Shown here: positions 1 through 7,113 of the stretch, piece by piece
Layout: each line of letters begins with the position of its first letter
Position numbering within the stretch: the stretch's first letter is position 1
DNA from: Streptomyces cylindrosporus
GTDB taxonomy: Bacteria; Actinomycetota; Actinomycetes; Streptomycetales; Streptomycetaceae
Reading direction: 5' to 3'
DNA: 64,000 bases
NCBI RefSeq assembly: GCF_022698165.1
Contig: NZ_JALDAY010000004.1
Location: 620,001 to 684,000, forward strand
Notes under the pieces: generated by a model
What the model saw: the letters and a program-made list of their open reading frames with translations, nothing else
Database searches by the model: none
What the model was told of the DNA's origin: nothing
Position numbers and translations under genes: made by a program

Positions 1-415
1 CCAAGCGATGACGTGCGAAACGCACACCGTGGACGTGGATGTTCATGATGTGGCAGGAAATGTGCGACTCTCCTACAGTCTGCGGAGCGGCAACTGGGAG
101 GATGAAGAACTTGCGATCGGGGATGGGCGCAGCAGGATCGCGAGCCACACCGAGAATCGCGCGGCTCGCATGTCTGGCGGACCGTCAGTCATTGGCAAGA
201 CCCCCATTCCTGGTGACCCTTACGCAGGTCTTGCGCAGGTCAGTGAGGGCGAATCTGTGATTCTCACTGGTACTAGGCCGCCGAGCACCACATGCCAGGG
301 TGCGATGAACCGTGCAGCTAAAGCCACCGGTGCAAATTTCGTATATCTCTGGACCACTGAATCCGGTGAACTCAGGATATGGCAGGCTCTCAATCCCTTG
401 AAGAAAATGCGATAG
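1..415 (+). CDS. C-terminal part of a polymorphic toxin, deaminase-like domain (5' end outside window)
   Basis: The frame is open from base 2, so this is the end of a longer protein; an internal ATG at 8 is probably not the start. The tail has the layout of a cytidine-deaminase-fold toxin (Pput_2613/SCP1.201-like): an H-T-E zinc/catalytic motif (SHTENRAAR, about codon 49) followed about 50 residues later by GTRPPSTTCQGAMNRAA. In the family the second motif is normally PPCxxC; here Ser replaces the first Cys, so zinc binding may be impaired. A putative immunity gene follows 10 bases later. GC is lower than in the rest of the window, which suggests horizontally acquired DNA. The fold assignment is by motif only. 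Confidence 0.6.
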   Translation, partial: QAMTCETHTVDVDVHDVAGNVRLSYSLRSGNWEDEELAIGDGRSRIASHTENRAARMSGGPSVIGKTPIPGDPYAGLAQVSEGESVILTGTRPPSTTCQGAMNRAAKATGANFVYLWTTESGELRIWQALNPLKKMR

Positions 416-425
416 GAAGGGTTCG

Positions 426-755
426 ATGAAAATGTCGGATGATGATCGCCGAGTGGATCCGGTTGAGATTATTGCCCGCGTGGGTGGCGTGAACCCCGAC
501 TTTGGCGGAAAATCTCGCGCCTTCGAAGTGTGGATTCATCTGGCCAATAAGGCAGGATGGGAGGTGAGTTCCATCCAAGCTGACACTGAGCGGGCTGAAA
601 CCACGTGCGGTACCTTGGCAATCGAAGGTATCTCCTACAGAGTGCACTATGGACCCAGGGTCCGGCGTTCACTCATCGATGAGACTGGGATTCAGGTGAA
701 GATTCGGGACGTTCTCGCCTATGCAGCGTGGGCCGAGCCAATCGCTCTCATCTGA
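426..755 (+). CDS. Putative immunity protein for the upstream toxin
   Basis: This is a 109-residue acidic cytosolic protein with no signal peptide or membrane segment. A good ribosome binding site (AGGAAGG, 413-419) precedes ATG 426. The role is inferred from position: a small gene starting 10 bases after a C-terminal toxin domain is the usual layout of a polymorphic toxin-immunity pair. I do not recognise the family. The sequence has a KxxAFEVWIHLANKAGWEV stretch and a mixed alpha/beta pattern like other small Imm proteins. Codon use is less GC-biased than in the core genes, matching its neighbour. Confidence 0.5.
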   Translation: MKMSDDDRRVDPVEIIARVGGVNPDFGGKSRAFEVWIHLANKAGWEVSSIQADTERAETTCGTLAIEGISYRVHYGPRVRRSLIDETGIQVKIRDVLAYAAWAEPIALI

Positions 756-777
756 AACGGTCGGACGACTAGGGCGC

Positions 778-991
778 TTAGCCAAAGACGACGTTCCGCC
801 AGCCGTTCCACGGCGGGACCCAGTCGGTGTTCGTCGATACGTGGACCCGCATTTGATAGCTGGCAGCAGTGGGTGCAGGATTCTTTCTTACAGGGCGAGA
901 GGTGCGCTGAGACGATGATTTGATCAGTCTCGCCGACGACGAAGGTTTTGTGCTCGGCGTAGCCGCCCGAAATATCTGCGTCGAGTGTCAC
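778..991 (-). pseudogene. Decayed minus-strand gene fragment between the two immunity-like genes
   Basis: Two adjacent minus-strand frames look like one broken coding sequence. The upstream piece (from GTG 991) reads VTLDADISGGYAEHKTFVVG and continues toward about 870. In another frame a piece reads YQMRVHVSTNTDWVPPWNGW and ends RNVVFG plus a TAA stop at 778-780. A frameshift between about 850 and 880 would join them. In-frame stops upstream of 991 remove any normal start. The protein family is unknown. The rest of 756-1182 shows no convincing gene. Confidence 0.3.
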
Positions 992-1182
992 TAAGCCCTA
1001 TCGATCAACCTACGGCCGCTCCTCGGTGGAGAGCGGTTCCGAGGCGGTCCAGCAACCACACGGTTCCGAATGTTCTGGCGGCTTAAATGCAAAGCCAATT
1101 CCCTCCCAATGCGGCATGCACTGGCGTGTATGGGCCCGTGCATACCTGCTCTGTTCACGATGAGAGCAAATGGTGGCGAGAT

Positions 1183-1614
1183 ATGATTCCTCGGATTGGC
1201 GACGAAGTCGTCATCTCTTGCGAGCCGGAAAGTGCTCGAGTGGTCGAGGCGGATTCACGGCAAGTCACTCTCGAATGGCCGTGGGGGGTGATCGACGACT
1301 CCTCGAATTTTCGGTGGGATGGAAAATTCTCCTTGCCGTACGGCGATTCGAACGCTGAATGGGTTCCTTATCGGCTTGAGCCGGATTTTTCTGAACTCCA
1401 GCCGGGGGACATCTGCACGGTTTCCATCCCGCCGACGCGGCTTTATGTAGGGCATTACGAAGAGTATGATTCTCCGCGCAACCTCGGCTGGGCTCCCGCA
1501 CCCACTGCGGGAATCTATGTGGTCCCACCGGAGAACATGGATGTGGAGGATGCGGGATGCATGCTCTATCTGGGCGGTGCCGAACCCATTAGCGTGGAGC
1601 CAGTCGAAGACTGA
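1183..1614 (+). CDS. Hypothetical protein, possibly a second (orphan) immunity protein
   Basis: This is a 143-residue acidic, Trp/Tyr-rich soluble protein. It begins with a short beta-rich region (IGDEVVISCEPESARVVEAD, QVTLEWPWG) resembling an SH3-like or KOW-like barrel and continues with SELQPGDICTVSIPPTRLYVG. ATG 1183 is preferred because the residues before it (from an alternative ATG 1087) look non-coding and Cys-rich; neither start has a strong ribosome binding site. Position behind a toxin-immunity pair and moderate GC suggest an accessory immunity gene, but I do not recognise the family. Confidence 0.5.
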   Translation: MIPRIGDEVVISCEPESARVVEADSRQVTLEWPWGVIDDSSNFRWDGKFSLPYGDSNAEWVPYRLEPDFSELQPGDICTVSIPPTRLYVGHYEEYDSPRNLGWAPAPTAGIYVVPPENMDVEDAGCMLYLGGAEPISVEPVED

Positions 1615-1870
1615 GGCTGGTTTTTTACGGGCGGTCTCCGAAGGTTGCCCCCGGTTGTATGACGTTCGGGTCCCAGTCTGGAGGCGTCGATCGTCAGTGA
1701 TCTCTTCAGAAAGGGAGGAGCTACTCTCCTCTACGCCGGGCCGTCAACTGCTGGACCTCTGTGACGAATGCAGTAATGAGATGACTTTGGGCCTCGTAAA
1801 GTCGTATCTGTGCAGGTTCTCTCGTTCGGCAGAGTGGTTTCTGTAAAATTTCGGCGACCATCTTGCGTAG

Positions 1871-2353
1871 ATGAGCGAAGCGATTGCCAACCCCATGCTG
1901 GGAGTTGTGGCTGTGGAGGCGCACAAGGTCACCGCGGTGATCGTGACGCATACGGACCACGAATTTGTGGACCTGGCCATCAAGGCGACGGCCGACTCCA
2001 CCGCGAAGCAGAGCGTGAAGGCGGGAGCGAAGGCGCTGGCCAAGAAGGTCGCCCGCAAGGCGGCGTTCGGTCTGGCGGCGTCGCTTGGTATCCGCCGCAC
2101 GCCACCACCCGACGCCGGGCCCGGGCCCTACCCCGACCCCGATTTCGAACTTGCCTCCGCCTACCCGGAGGTCACCTGGCTGCGGCAACCGCGACCGCCG
2201 CCGACTGGGCCTCCGTCCGGCAGTGTCTTCGGCGGTGGCGACCCCGAGACCGGCACCGGCGAATGGATCGCCCTCGCGGGCTTCCTCCGGGCCGTCACCG
2301 GGCCGCCGACCTGGCCCGTCGTACGGATCGTGCGGCGCACCCGGAGGATGTGA
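1871..2353 (+). CDS. Hypothetical protein, Ala/Lys-rich N-terminus and Pro-rich C-terminus
   Basis: It encodes 160 residues with core-like GC3, unlike the genes before it. Residues 1-75 are predicted helical and end in a basic Ala/Lys stretch (VKAGAKALAKKVARKAAFGL). Residues 76-125 are Pro/Gly/Asp-rich, and the tail is GEWIALAGFLRAVTGPPTWP. There is no clear signal peptide and no recognised domain. The start has no strong Shine-Dalgarno sequence, so this could be the 3' remnant of a larger gene. It ends 1 base before the convergent membrane protein gene. Confidence 0.45.
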   Translation: MSEAIANPMLGVVAVEAHKVTAVIVTHTDHEFVDLAIKATADSTAKQSVKAGAKALAKKVARKAAFGLAASLGIRRTPPPDAGPGPYPDPDFELASAYPEVTWLRQPRPPPTGPPSGSVFGGGDPETGTGEWIALAGFLRAVTGPPTWPVVRIVRRTRRM

Positions 2354-2354
2354 C

Positions 2355-2732
2355 CTACCGCAGATACGGATTCCCCTGCGCCGTCGGCGGCACCGGCGCG
2401 GCCCCGTATCCGGGCTGTTTCGGAGTCGGGTTGTCGAAGAACCCGAACAGCAGCAGGCCGGCCGTCAGCAGAATGGTCAGTACGACCACCAGGCCGAGGA
2501 ACGGGTCGCCGGCCCCGTCGCCGCGCACCGCCGCCCACGGCAGGGTCACGCACTCGTAGAACACGAGGGTGGCGAAGGCGCCCCAGTCCGAACCCCGGCC
2601 GCGGCGGATCGCCGCGTACAGGAAGGGCACCCAGATCAGCAGGCCGCACGAACCCAAGGCGAGGACCGCCCAGCCGATCCGCTGCCACCAACCGGCTTCC
2701 AGCCGTTTCGGACGTCTTTCCATGCCGAACAA
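2355..2732 (-). CDS. Small integral membrane protein, hypothetical
   Basis: This is a 125-residue protein with three likely membrane segments: about 20-42 (IGWAVLALGSCGLLIWVPFL), a shorter one near 52-66, and about 80-102 (LGLVVVLTILLTAGLLLFGF). The N-terminus is basic (ERRPKRLEAGWWQR) and the C-terminus Pro/Gly-rich. It lies tail to tail with the preceding gene, with the stop codons 1 base apart. No function can be assigned. The stretch 2733-3115 upstream on the other strand holds nothing I can name. Confidence 0.6.
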   Translation of the reverse strand: MFGMERRPKRLEAGWWQRIGWAVLALGSCGLLIWVPFLYAAIRRGRGSDWGAFATLVFYECVTLPWAAVRGDGAGDPFLGLVVVLTILLTAGLLLFGFFDNPTPKQPGYGAAPVPPTAQGNPYLR

Positions 2733-3115
2733 CCCCCCAAGGTCGAGGCAAGGCTAGGGCAATGACCCGTCGCCCGGGGGTGAGCGGGGAAAGGACCGTT
2801 ATTTCTTCGGCGCGGTGACGCTCTGTTCCGGCCCGCTGTCCCCCGGTGCGGAAGTTTTTTGCCGTGCCCTGAGGGAATCTTGTGATGATCCATAGAACCC
2901 GTTTCCCGAGCCCAGGGACTCCATCGGTTACGTTGCGATCCGCTCATGGTGTCCGACTTCCGTGTGCGCAGAAGCAGTTCCACACAGGAGTCGCGCGGCC
3001 CCCGCCGTACCGCCTCGCCGTGCCGGACTCGCGCCACCTCAGGGCACCCGCAGAATCTTTCGTCGGACGTGTACGCGTCGTCGTACAGGTCCGCTTGTCA
3101 TGAACAGGGGTGGGG

Positions 3116-3940
3116 ATGGCCGACCATCGGCAGTCGAAGAAGCGCAGGTACATCTCGTGGGGCGTGGCCGGTGCCGTCGTCGTCGCGGGTGGGGGGATCG
3201 CCGCGACGACCTCGATGGCGGCCACCACCTGGCCGGCCCAGAAGACCTACACGGGCCGCGCCTTCGACACCTGCGCCGCGCCCTCCCTCGCCGCGATGAA
3301 GGCCTGGCACACCGGTTTCTACGGCGCCGCCGCCGTCTACATCGGCGGCAAGAACCGCGGTTGCAGCCAGCCCAACCTCACCGCGTCCTGGGTCAAGTCC
3401 GTCAGCACGGTCGGCTGGAAGCTCATCCCGCTCTACGTCGGTTCCCAGCCGTCCTGCGGCTCCGGCGGCTCGGTGAAGATCAGCGCCTCCACCGCCGCCT
3501 CCGTCGGCAAGAGCGAGGCCGACGACGCGGTGGCCAAGGCCTCGGCGCTCGGCATGAAGGCCGGCAGCCCGATCTTCCTCGACATGGAGGCGTACGACAT
3601 CACGAACACCTCCTGCAACAACGCCGTGCTGACCTACGTGCGCGCCTTCGACAAGGAACTGCACGCCAAGACGTACCGCACCGGCTACTACGGCTTCACC
3701 AGCTCCAGCGCCAAGGCGATCGCGACGGCGACCGACAAGACGGACCTGCCGGGCAACCTCTGGTACGCGCTCTGGGACAAGACCAACACGACCACCTCGG
3801 ACTGGCCGTGGGGCAGCACCCAGTTCACCAACCACAGCCGGGGTCACCAGTACATGGTCAACAGCAAGGAGTCCCGCGGCGGTTACACGATCACCGTGGA
3901 CCGCGACGCGTGGGACGGGCCGGTCGCCATCACCGGCTGA
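3116..3940 (+). CDS. Secreted DUF1906 / glycoside hydrolase-like (Rv2525c-type) protein
   Basis: This is a 274-residue exported protein. A basic N-terminus (HRQSKKRRYISWG) and a hydrophobic segment to about residue 36 form a signal peptide. The mature part matches the DUF1906 family, a TIM-barrel fold related to GH25-like peptidoglycan hydrolases: it begins with GRAFDTCAAPSLAAMKAWHTG, contains the strand motifs FYGAAAVYIGG and WKLIPLYVGSQ, and has an acidic SPIFLDMEAYD segment equivalent to the catalytic face. ATG 3116 has AGGGG spaced correctly; GTG 3110 is too close to it. Enzymatic activity is not established for the family. Confidence 0.8.
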   Translation: MADHRQSKKRRYISWGVAGAVVVAGGGIAATTSMAATTWPAQKTYTGRAFDTCAAPSLAAMKAWHTGFYGAAAVYIGGKNRGCSQPNLTASWVKSVSTVGWKLIPLYVGSQPSCGSGGSVKISASTAASVGKSEADDAVAKASALGMKAGSPIFLDMEAYDITNTSCNNAVLTYVRAFDKELHAKTYRTGYYGFTSSSAKAIATATDKTDLPGNLWYALWDKTNTTTSDWPWGSTQFTNHSRGHQYMVNSKESRGGYTITVDRDAWDGPVAITG

Positions 3941-4020
3941 ATATCTCCTTCCGGCTGCTGTCGGCTGAGCAGTGCCTGTTGAAGACGGAGCCGAAAGCCT
4001 ACGACTGGAGGGCGAGGGCG

Positions 4021-4584
4021 ATGAGGATGCCGAGGCTGTTGGAGCGGGCGCTCAAGCTGCCTGCCGCGCCGGCGCTGCGACTGCCCGCCGTGCGCGCGGG
4101 TTTCGCCGCGCTGCCGGTGCTCAGTCTCGGCCTGCTCTGTCCCGTACCGTCCCTGGTCCTCGCCCTGCGGCGCCGCGCCCGCGCCGACTGGCTGGCCTTC
4201 GGCGGCTTCAGCGCGGTCTTCGTGGCCTGGCTCACTGAACTCGCGCTCACGCCGGACGACACGCACGGCGCGCTGTTCGGGGTGGACCTGCTGCTGATCA
4301 CGCTGTCGATGGCGGGCGCCGCGGCGCACGCGTGGACGGCGTGGCCCCGGCGCGCGGAGGGGCGTGCGGACGGGAGTGCGGACGGGAGTGTGGAGGGGCG
4401 TGCGCGCCGGTGGATCCGCGGGCGCGCCGGCGCACCGGCGCTCGCGGCGGCGGGGGAGCGGGTAGGGGGCGCGAGAGACGCCGTTGGCGCCGGGCGCACG
4501 GGACTTGAGGAACTGGCGGGAGACGCGGGGCACACGGGTGCGGACCAGGTGGTCGGCCCGGCGACCGAGCGCGTGGAGGAGTAG
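4021..4584 (+). CDS. Small membrane protein with low-complexity C-terminal tail
   Basis: It encodes 187 residues. Three hydrophobic segments lie at about 25-50 (FAALPVLSLGLLCPVPSLVL), 58-78 (FGGFSAVFVAWLTELAL) and 86-106 (GVDLLLITLSMAGAAAHAWT). The remaining ~80 residues are charged Ala/Gly/Arg-rich sequence containing imperfect ADGS and VEGRA repeats. GGAGG at 4006-4010 fits the ATG at 4021. It is 6 bases ahead of the next gene, so the two are probably co-transcribed. Function unknown. Confidence 0.65.
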   Translation: MRMPRLLERALKLPAAPALRLPAVRAGFAALPVLSLGLLCPVPSLVLALRRRARADWLAFGGFSAVFVAWLTELALTPDDTHGALFGVDLLLITLSMAGAAAHAWTAWPRRAEGRADGSADGSVEGRARRWIRGRAGAPALAAAGERVGGARDAVGAGRTGLEELAGDAGHTGADQVVGPATERVEE

Positions 4585-4590
4585 CACTAC

Positions 4591-5238
4591 ATGGTCAAGC
4601 AGGTCCGACAGGTCACGCGGACACGGCCGGTCCGGGCCGAAGGGACGTCGCGGCTCGCCGCCGTGGGGCGCGCGGCGGTGGCCGGGCTGCGTTCGCTCGG
4701 CGGACGTACCCTCGCCATGATCGGTACGGCGGTCGGGGTCGCCCTGGCGGTGATCGTGACCGGGTTCCTCCTCTACAACCACGGCAGCAGCCGCCCACCG
4801 ATCCCGGCCACCCGGGCCCGCCACTACACCGAGACCGACGCGTGCCTGCTCACCGACCGGAACGGCATCAACGCCAAGGACGCCGCGGCCGTCTGGCAGG
4901 GCATGCAGGACGCCTCCCTCGCGACGCACGCGCGCGTGAGCTACTCCTCGGTGACCGGAGAACAGAGCACCGCCAACGCCCGCCCCTTCCTCAACGCCAT
5001 GCTCCAGGGCTCCTGCGAGGTCGTCCTCGCGGTGGGCGGCCCCGAGGTGAAGGCGGCACAGGAGGCGACGCGACGGTACGCGAAGCTGGGCTTCGTGCTC
5101 GTGGGCAGTGGAAGTGGCAGCGGGAACGGGAGCAAGGACAAGGCCGGCACGGACAACGTGGCCTGGGTACCCGCCGACGACGGACTGCGCGCGGGTGTCG
5201 CGGCCGCGGTGAAGCAGGCGGTCGACGCACGGGGCTGA
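4591..5238 (+). CDS. Membrane-anchored extracellular protein resembling a BMP/type-1 periplasmic binding domain
   Basis: This is a 215-residue protein with one membrane segment at about 40-62 (TLAMIGTAVGVALAVIVTGF) and an outside domain. The outside part includes DACLLTDRNGINAKDAAAVW, ARVSYSSVTGEQ and CEVVLAVGGPEVKAAQEA, resembling the first lobe of Bmp/PBP1 lipoproteins, but it is too short for two lobes. It likely binds a ligand or partner at the cell surface rather than feeding a transporter, since no ABC genes are adjacent. It follows the preceding membrane protein gene by 6 bases. Confidence 0.6.
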   Translation: MVKQVRQVTRTRPVRAEGTSRLAAVGRAAVAGLRSLGGRTLAMIGTAVGVALAVIVTGFLLYNHGSSRPPIPATRARHYTETDACLLTDRNGINAKDAAAVWQGMQDASLATHARVSYSSVTGEQSTANARPFLNAMLQGSCEVVLAVGGPEVKAAQEATRRYAKLGFVLVGSGSGSGNGSKDKAGTDNVAWVPADDGLRAGVAAAVKQAVDARG

Positions 5239-5395
5239 GGGCTTCCGCCCTTGGACCGGACCCCGCGGGGGCGTGGCGGTGCCCGAAGCGCCGATGAATC
5301 GTTGGTCGAATGGGTTGGCCCCAGCCGTCCCACTGCCTACCATCGATCACCGCAAGACTTTGTGCACCGTCGCACAATCTCCTCGGGAGGCTTCC

Positions 5396-6043
5396 TTGCA
5401 CCGCCGCCGTCGCACCGCGCTCCTGCTCACCGCCGCGATCGCCGCCGCGGCCCCCCTCCTCACCGCCTGCGGAAGCGACGCGCATCCCGGCGCGGCGGCC
5501 GTCGTCGGCGGCCAGCGGATCTCCGTGGCGCAGTTGGAGAACCGGGTGAACGAGGTGCGCACGGCACAGCGCGCGGCCGTGGCGAACGACGCGCAGTACA
5601 AGCAGGCCGTCGCCCAGACCGGCAGCCTCACCCGCGACACTCTGCACGGCATGGTCCTCGACCGGGTGCTGCACCGCGCCGCCCAGGACGCGGGCGTCTC
5701 CGTCACCACCAAGGAGATCCAGCAGATGCGCTCCGGCCTGGAGCAGCAGGTCGGCGGCTCCAAGGCGCTCGAAACGGCCTGGCTCCAGCAGTACGGCGTC
5801 GCCCCGAAGCGCCTCGACGACAACCTCCGCCTCCAGCTGGAGGCCCAGAAACTCGCCCAGACCCTCGGCACCGACACCAGCAAGCCCGCCTTCTGGAACG
5901 CCCTGTCCAAGGCGTCCAAGGAACTGAAGGTCGACCTCAACCCGCGCTACGGCGCCTGGGACGTCCAGAAGAGCAGCCGCGTGGACGCGAAGACGCCGTG
6001 GGTGCGCGAGGTGACGGCGCAGGCTTCGCAGGGGACGGCGTAG
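5396..6043 (+). CDS. SurA N-terminal domain lipoprotein (periplasmic-type folding chaperone)
   Basis: It encodes 215 residues from TTG 5396, chosen because GGGAGG at 5385-5390 is correctly spaced and the resulting N-terminus is a classic lipoprotein signal (HRRRRTALLLTAAIAAAAPL then lipobox LTAC). The mature part matches the SurA/PrsA N-terminal chaperone module: VGGQRISVAQLENRVNEVR, then helices with LDRVLHRAAQDAGVSVTTKE. There is no PPIase (parvulin) domain, as is usual for the Streptomyces version next to mazG. It probably assists extracellular protein folding. Confidence 0.85.
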   Translation: MHRRRRTALLLTAAIAAAAPLLTACGSDAHPGAAAVVGGQRISVAQLENRVNEVRTAQRAAVANDAQYKQAVAQTGSLTRDTLHGMVLDRVLHRAAQDAGVSVTTKEIQQMRSGLEQQVGGSKALETAWLQQYGVAPKRLDDNLRLQLEAQKLAQTLGTDTSKPAFWNALSKASKELKVDLNPRYGAWDVQKSSRVDAKTPWVREVTAQASQGTA

Positions 6044-6111
6044 ATACGGGATGGCCGGTGCCCCCTGTGGATAACTCAGGGGTTGTCGGCGGCGTGGGTT
6101 AGCTTCGAACC

Positions 6112-7092
6112 GTGAACGCAACCAGCTCCGCACCGGCGGCCCCCGGCCGCATCGTCCTCCTCACCACCAGCCACCGCGTCGCGCCCGGACTCCTCTCCTG
6201 GCCCGCCTGGCAGGCGCTGCACGCGGCCGACCGGGTGCTGTGCGCGGACGCCGCGCATCCGCAGCTGCCGTATCTGCGTGAGGCGGGCATACGGGTCGAC
6301 GAGACGTCCCCGACGGCGGAGGAACTGGTGTCCGCGTGCGCCGACGGCCGCACGGTCGTGGTCGTGGCCTCCGGCGAGGGCGAACCGACCCTCACGGACG
6401 GCCTGGCCCGCCTGGCCGGCTCCGGACGCCTCTCGATGCCGGAACTGGAACTCCTCCCCGCCTCCTACGACCTCCCCGGCGCCCGCCTCCTCGACCTCGT
6501 CCAGGTCATGGACCGGATCCGCGCCCAGTGCCCCTGGTCCTCCCAGCAGACCCACAAGGGCCTGGCGAAGTACGGCATCGAGGAGGCGTACGAGCTGGTC
6601 GAGGCGATCGAGGAGGGCGACCGGGAGGAGCTGAGAGAGGAGCTGGGCGACGTCCTCCTCCAGGTCGTCTTCCACGCGCGCATCGCGGAGGAGGACGAGG
6701 ACGAGCCCTTCTCGATCGACGACGTGGCGGGAGGCATCGTCGCCAAACTCATCCACCGGCACCCGCATGTCTTCGGCGACGAGACAGTGACGACCCCGGA
6801 GGAGGTCAGGGAGAACTGGCTGCGCCTCAAGGCCGTCGAGAAGCAGCGCGAGTCGGTGACGGACGGCATCCCCCTCGGCCAGCCGGGCCTCGCGCTCGCC
6901 GCGAAGCTTGCGTCCCGGGTGCGTACGGCGGGACTTGAGGTCCCGCTGCCCCAAGGAGAGGGCCTCGGCTACGAGTTGCTGGCGCTGGCGGTGCGGGCGG
7001 AGGCGGAGGGGGTGGATCCGGAGGCGGCGCTGCGGGTCGCCGCGCGGGCTTACCGGGATGCGGTTCGGGCTGCTGAGGGGGTGTCCGCTTAG
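6112..7092 (+). CDS. mazG: Nucleoside triphosphate pyrophosphohydrolase MazG
   Basis: This is a 326-residue protein. Residues 1-125 form an actinobacterial N-terminal extension resembling a degenerate tetrapyrrole-methylase fold (RIVLLTTSHRVAPGLLSWPA). The MazG core starts at RIRAQCPWSSQQTHKGLAKY and carries the metal-binding EExxE...ExxD pattern (EEAYELVEAIEEG and EELGDVLLQVVFHARIAEE). It hydrolyses canonical and damaged NTPs to NMP and pyrophosphate, limiting mutagenic pools and (p)ppGpp-linked stress. The start is GTG 6112. A second, weaker MazG-like half follows (ENWLRLKAVEKQRES), as in typical two-domain MazG. Confidence 0.92.
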   Translation: MNATSSAPAAPGRIVLLTTSHRVAPGLLSWPAWQALHAADRVLCADAAHPQLPYLREAGIRVDETSPTAEELVSACADGRTVVVVASGEGEPTLTDGLARLAGSGRLSMPELELLPASYDLPGARLLDLVQVMDRIRAQCPWSSQQTHKGLAKYGIEEAYELVEAIEEGDREELREELGDVLLQVVFHARIAEEDEDEPFSIDDVAGGIVAKLIHRHPHVFGDETVTTPEEVRENWLRLKAVEKQRESVTDGIPLGQPGLALAAKLASRVRTAGLEVPLPQGEGLGYELLALAVRAEAEGVDPEAALRVAARAYRDAVRAAEGVSA

Positions 7093-7113
7093 TACGGTTG
7101 GGGGAACGGGTGG

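Noticed and set aside
721-918. Plus-strand 65-codon frame after the first immunity gene
   Set aside because: No ribosome binding site and no protein-like composition; the same DNA reads better as a decayed minus-strand gene.
1087-1182. ATG 1087 as the start of the second immunity-like gene
   Set aside because: The extra 32 residues look non-coding (Cys/His/Pro-rich) and the ribosome binding site is no better than at ATG 1183.
6066-6074. TGTGGATAA resembling a DnaA box just before mazG
   Set aside because: A single copy, no cluster and no dnaA/dnaN context, so it does not indicate an origin.
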